Made by a program: the position numbers and the translations under genes. Under the pieces are notes generated by a model, which worked only from the letters and a program-made list of their open reading frames with translations, was not told the DNA's origin and ran no database searches. A DNA stretch of 64,000 nucleotides from Burkholderiales bacterium (GTDB lineage: Bacteria; Pseudomonadota; Gammaproteobacteria; Burkholderiales; Burkholderiaceae). Below, piece by piece: positions 61,343 through 64,000 of the stretch; the stretch's first letter is position 1; the number at the start of each line of letters is the position of its first letter. The stretch covers positions 18,318 through 82,317 of the forward strand of contig JAMFSK010000156.1 of the NCBI GenBank assembly GCA_026225235.1, read 5' to 3'.

Positions 61343-61735
61343 GTGATTGGTAACTGGAACTACGGTACGGGCCGCCGCAAGAGCGCGGTTGCGCGTGTCT
61401 TCATCAAGGCTGGCAAGGGCGATATCGTCGTCAACGGCAAGGCCATCTCTGACTACTTCTCGCGCGAAACGTCGCTGATGATCGTGCGCCAGCCGCTCGA
61501 ACTGACGAGCCACTCCACCACGTTCGACATCAAGGTCAACGTGACGGGCGGCGGCGAAACGGGTCAGGCCGGTGCGGTTCGCCACGGCATCACCCGTGCG
61601 CTGATGGACTATGACGCAACGCTGAAGCCGCAACTGTCGCACGCCGGCTTCGTGACGCGTGATGCGCGTGAAGTGGAACGTAAGAAGGTCGGTTTCCACA
61701 AGGCACGTCGCAGGAAGCAATTCTCGAAGCGTTAA
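61343..61735 (+). CDS. rpsI: Ribosomal protein S9
   Basis: 30S ribosomal protein S9, 130 residues. GTGRRKSAVARVFIKAGKGD near the start and the basic tail KVGFHKARRRKQFSKR are diagnostic; the tail reaches the P-site tRNA. The start is GTG 61343 with AAGGGAG upstream. It closes the rplM-rpsI operon at a strong terminator (61795-61829). Confidence 0.98.
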   Translation: MIGNWNYGTGRRKSAVARVFIKAGKGDIVVNGKAISDYFSRETSLMIVRQPLELTSHSTTFDIKVNVTGGGETGQAGAVRHGITRALMDYDATLKPQLSHAGFVTRDAREVERKKVGFHKARRRKQFSKR

Positions 61736-61794
61736 TTCGCTTCGTTCGCTCAAGAACCCCGGCCTGGCCCGGCGGGGTCTCCGGCAGCGAAACG

Positions 61795-61829
61795 AAAAAA
61801 GCCGCAAGCTCTGCTTGTGGCTTTTTTTT
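61795..61829 (+). terminator. Terminator of the rplM-rpsI operon
   Basis: AAAAAAGCCGCAAGC and GCTTGTGGCTTTTTT pair around TCT and end in a T tract; the flanking A run makes it likely to work in both directions. It lies 60 bases after the rpsI stop. Confidence 0.92.
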
Positions 61830-61892
61830 CGCGAAGGGATCGGGGCTGCACTTGAAAAACCCCTTTGCCGACATGACGTTGCGATAAGGCCT

Positions 61893-61898
61893 ACAATG
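61893..61898 (+). promoter_or_regulatory. Likely -10 box of erpA
   Basis: TACAAT lies 26 bases before the erpA ATG. No clear -35 box at the right spacing. Confidence 0.45.
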
Positions 61899-61923
61899 GC
61901 GACAAAGCCTCTGGGAGAAGTTT

Positions 61924-62289
61924 ATGAATGCAGTTACCGATACCGCTGTCGCGGAAATGCCGATGCCGCTGGTGTTCACCGATAGCGCCGCTGACAAGGT
62001 CAAGCAGCTGATCGATGAAGAAGGTAATCCGGCACTGAAGCTGCGCGTATTCGTGCAAGGCGGCGGCTGCTCGGGCTTCCAGTACGGGTTCACGTTCGAC
62101 GAAGAAGTCGGCGATGACGACACCGTGATGACCAAGGCAGGCGTGCAATTGCTGGTTGACTCGATGAGCTACCAGTATCTGGTCGGCGCAGAGATCGACT
62201 ACAAGGACGATATCAATGGTGCGCAATTCGTGATCAAGAATCCGAACGCCACCACGACCTGCGGTTGCGGTTCGTCGTTCTCGGTCTGA
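61924..62289 (+). CDS. erpA: Iron-sulfur cluster insertion protein ErpA
   Basis: A-type Fe-S carrier, 121 residues. The three ligand cysteines are in VQGGGCSGFQYG and TTCGCGSSF at the C terminus, the ErpA/IscA arrangement. It delivers clusters to apo-proteins such as IspG. Between rpsI and anmK is its usual position in betaproteobacteria. A terminator follows at 62341-62368. Confidence 0.96.
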   Translation: MNAVTDTAVAEMPMPLVFTDSAADKVKQLIDEEGNPALKLRVFVQGGGCSGFQYGFTFDEEVGDDDTVMTKAGVQLLVDSMSYQYLVGAEIDYKDDINGAQFVIKNPNATTTCGCGSSFSV

Positions 62290-62340
62290 TAAAACAGCAT
62301 CCGGAGCGCCCGCTGCGGCGCGTCGAGCCTGTCTGAACAA

Positions 62341-62368
62341 GAAAATGCCTCGCAAAGAGGCATTTTCT
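62341..62368 (+). terminator. Terminator between erpA and anmK
   Basis: GAAAATGCCTC pairs with GAGGCATTTTC around GCAAA, followed by TTC. The A and T tracts make it bidirectional, serving both convergent genes. Confidence 0.9.
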
Positions 62369-62392
62369 TCGTCGAGCCTACCTGAATGTGGG

Positions 62393-63511
62393 CTAGCGGG
62401 GATACAGCGCGCCGAGCACGCGCGGGCCTCTTGCGCCCGTTACTGTCACGACATTGCCGGGTTCGCGCCGCGTAAATCGGTAGGCGAGCCACGCGAATGC
62501 GAACGCCTCGACATGATGCGGTGGCACGCCGAGCGCGTCAGTCGACAGCACCTCGGTGCGCATGCCCTGACGATTCAGCGCTTCGTCGAGCATGGTCATC
62601 AGCGCGGTGTTGTGAGCCCCGCCGCCGCAGACGTAAAGCGCGGTGCAAGCCGGCGCATGACGCGCGACATCGTTGGCGATCGTCTCGGCGGTCAGTGCCG
62701 CGAGCGTGGCTTGAACATCGGCCGGCTCGGGTAGCACGGCGACTTCGCCGAGGCGCTGCGCAAGCCAGTCCGGGTTAAAGAGGTCGCGCCCGGTACTCTT
62801 CGGCGGCGCCGTGACGAAGTAGGGGTCGGCGAGCAAAGCGTCGAGCAGCGCCTCGTCGACCGTGCCGCTCGCCGCGAAGGCCCCGCCTTCGTCATAGGCC
62901 GTACCGCGATGCTGACCAATCCAGAAGTCCATCAAGGCGTTACCGGGGCCGCAATCGAAGCCGCCCACTGAACCGTCTGCGCCAAGCACGGTGATATTGC
63001 TGATCCCGCCGATATTGCAGACCACTCGCGTCTCGCCCTTGCGCCCGAACATCTTGGCGTGAAAGGCCGGCGCGAGCGGCGCGCCATGGCCGCCGGCCGC
63101 GACATCACGGCTGCGGAAGTCGGCGATCACATCGATCCCGCACAGCTCGGCGAGCAAGGCGGGGTTGTTGGTCTGGCGCGTAAAACCGAGTTCGGGGCGG
63201 TGACGGATCGTCTGCCCGTGAACGCCGACGCCACGGACGTCGTCCGGGCTGAGTCCCGTCTTCTCAAGCAAGGCGTGGCAGACGGCCGCATAGCGTGCGG
63301 CAAGCGCATTCGCCGCGAGGGCTTCCTGCTGAATCTCGTCCGGCCCCGGCGCCTGAAGGCGATGGAGCGTGCTGCGGAGTTCGGCCGGAAAATCGACGAA
63401 TGTTTCAGCAAGCACGCGCGGGTGGGCAGGCTCGGCGAAATCGACCGCCAGCCCGTCGACGCCGTCGAGGCTCGTACCGGACATCAAACCAAAAAATACC
63501 TGTTGGGCCAT
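62393..63511 (-). CDS. anmK: Anhydro-N-acetylmuramic acid kinase (AnmK)
   Basis: Sugar kinase of murein recycling, 372 residues, cytosolic. It opens and phosphorylates anhMurNAc to MurNAc-6-phosphate. The nucleotide loops GLMSGTSLDGVDGLAVD and VCNIGGISNITVLG, the GGFDCGPGNALMD motif and GGGAHNTALMTML are complete. It converges on erpA. Upstream, toward the window edge, only broken coding sequence is seen. Confidence 0.95.
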   Translation of the reverse strand: MAQQVFFGLMSGTSLDGVDGLAVDFAEPAHPRVLAETFVDFPAELRSTLHRLQAPGPDEIQQEALAANALAARYAAVCHALLEKTGLSPDDVRGVGVHGQTIRHRPELGFTRQTNNPALLAELCGIDVIADFRSRDVAAGGHGAPLAPAFHAKMFGRKGETRVVCNIGGISNITVLGADGSVGGFDCGPGNALMDFWIGQHRGTAYDEGGAFAASGTVDEALLDALLADPYFVTAPPKSTGRDLFNPDWLAQRLGEVAVLPEPADVQATLAALTAETIANDVARHAPACTALYVCGGGAHNTALMTMLDEALNRQGMRTEVLSTDALGVPPHHVEAFAFAWLAYRFTRREPGNVVTVTGARGPRVLGALYPR

Positions 63512-63519
63512 TGCGTCTC

Positions 63520-63996
63520 CTACGAATCGATCATCGGCGGACCCAGTTCGCGCATCAAGGCGATCTTGGAAAGCCAGGGTTCAGTCTGCCGACGGAATGC
63601 CCGTAATTGTGCATTGCCTGGGGCCTGGCGTGCGAGAGTTGTGATGCGCAGCGGCTCAATGGGCGGGTGAGCCTGCCGGACTTCGAAATGCGGGTGAGGT
63701 TCGGTCGCTTAGCAAGCGCTCGGCGAGCTGATCGGACACGGCCAGCCGCGGCAGCGGCGTTCCCCCCGCGTGTCGCCGGCCTTCAAGAGGTCTGGTTGAC
63801 GCACCATTACCTGCTTGACGAACCATTGCCTGCGCACCCGACGGACTGAGTTCGATTTGCGCGCCCGGGAGGTGCCATCGATCGCAGGGGCTGCCGCGCG
63901 GGCCTGATGCGTCACACCAGCGGGCTGCCCTGCGGCGGCAACCGCGCTATAGGCGAGCAGCGTCGTCGCGGTGAAGCCGAAAAAGATCTCGGCCAA
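63520..63996 (-). pseudogene. Possible frameshifted gene remnant at the window edge
   Basis: On the minus strand one frame starts AEIFFGFTATTLLAYSAVAA (a likely membrane or signal segment) at 63996 and runs to a TAA at 63709-63711, after which the same frame continues with protein-like sequence HFEVRQAHPPIEPLRITTLA and ends EPWLSKIALMRELGPPMIDS at TAG 63520-63522. The middle makes better sense in another frame (GAQIELSPSGAQAMVRQAG and PLPRLAVSDQLAERLLSD). This pattern fits a broken gene. The family is not identified; the gene that I would expect here in Burkholderia is an M23 peptidase, but no clear match is seen. It could also be chance frames or an assembly error. Confidence 0.35.
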
Positions 63997-64000
63997 AAAA

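Overview
The window reads as a chromosomal segment of a high-GC betaproteobacterium of the Burkholderiaceae, close to Burkholderia/Paraburkholderia. Support comes from the order fmdB - DUF502 - aspS - nudB - clsB - tetR - acyl-CoA dehydrogenase - fadB - fadA - enoyl-CoA hydratase, the ubiE-ubiJ-ubiB cluster, the rnpB - osmC - sRNA - rplM - rpsI - erpA - anmK block, and the cytochrome b561/YceI pair. I see no phage, plasmid, transposase, CRISPR array, tRNA or rRNA. Genus-level placement is inference from gene order only.

Layout. 0-7.5 kb: a LysR regulator divergent from pirin; a cytochrome b561 gene with two yceI paralogues, divergent from a second LysR gene; an FMN reductase, an ankyrin protein and a Bcr/CflA-type exporter. 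7.8-16.1 kb: a beta-glucoside unit made of a LacI regulator, a four-gene CUT1 ABC importer and a GH1 beta-glucosidase, with a LacI-type operator just upstream of the glucosidase, followed by an MFS gene. 16.4-25.3 kb: small secreted and hypothetical proteins, an EcsC-family protein divergent from an EmrB-type exporter with its MarR regulator and a candidate operator, a membrane protein carrying a repeat, then the ilvA - 5'-nucleotidase - queF operon and a MobA-like nucleotidyltransferase.

25.7-48.6 kb: a 1326-residue FAD/Fe-S oxidoreductase, HIT and DUF971 proteins, ubiquinone biosynthesis genes (ubiE, ubiJ, ubiB), fmdB, DUF502, aspS, nudB and clsB, then a TetR-controlled fatty acid beta-oxidation operon, fdhD and a nitrate-reductase-associated protein. 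48.9-64 kb: a membrane-bound PAS/LOV-GGDEF-EAL protein, a thioesterase divergent from an Atm1-type ABC half-transporter, a HypT-like LysR with glutamate dehydrogenase, a YafJ-like amidotransferase, pyrC, RNase P RNA, an OsmC protein, a compact small-RNA unit with anti-Shine-Dalgarno loops, rplM-rpsI, erpA and anmK. Broken coding sequence lies at the right edge.

Most of the window is housekeeping. The observations I rate highest are: the small RNA between osmC and rplM, which has its own promoter, a terminator and a 20-bp-spaced direct repeat upstream (the RNA family itself is probably already known); a GGDEF-EAL protein with a LOV-type photoreceptor domain in which the usual signalling glutamine is an isoleucine; and the LacI operator and intercistronic hairpins of the beta-glucoside operon. 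I did not find a clear undescribed multi-gene system.
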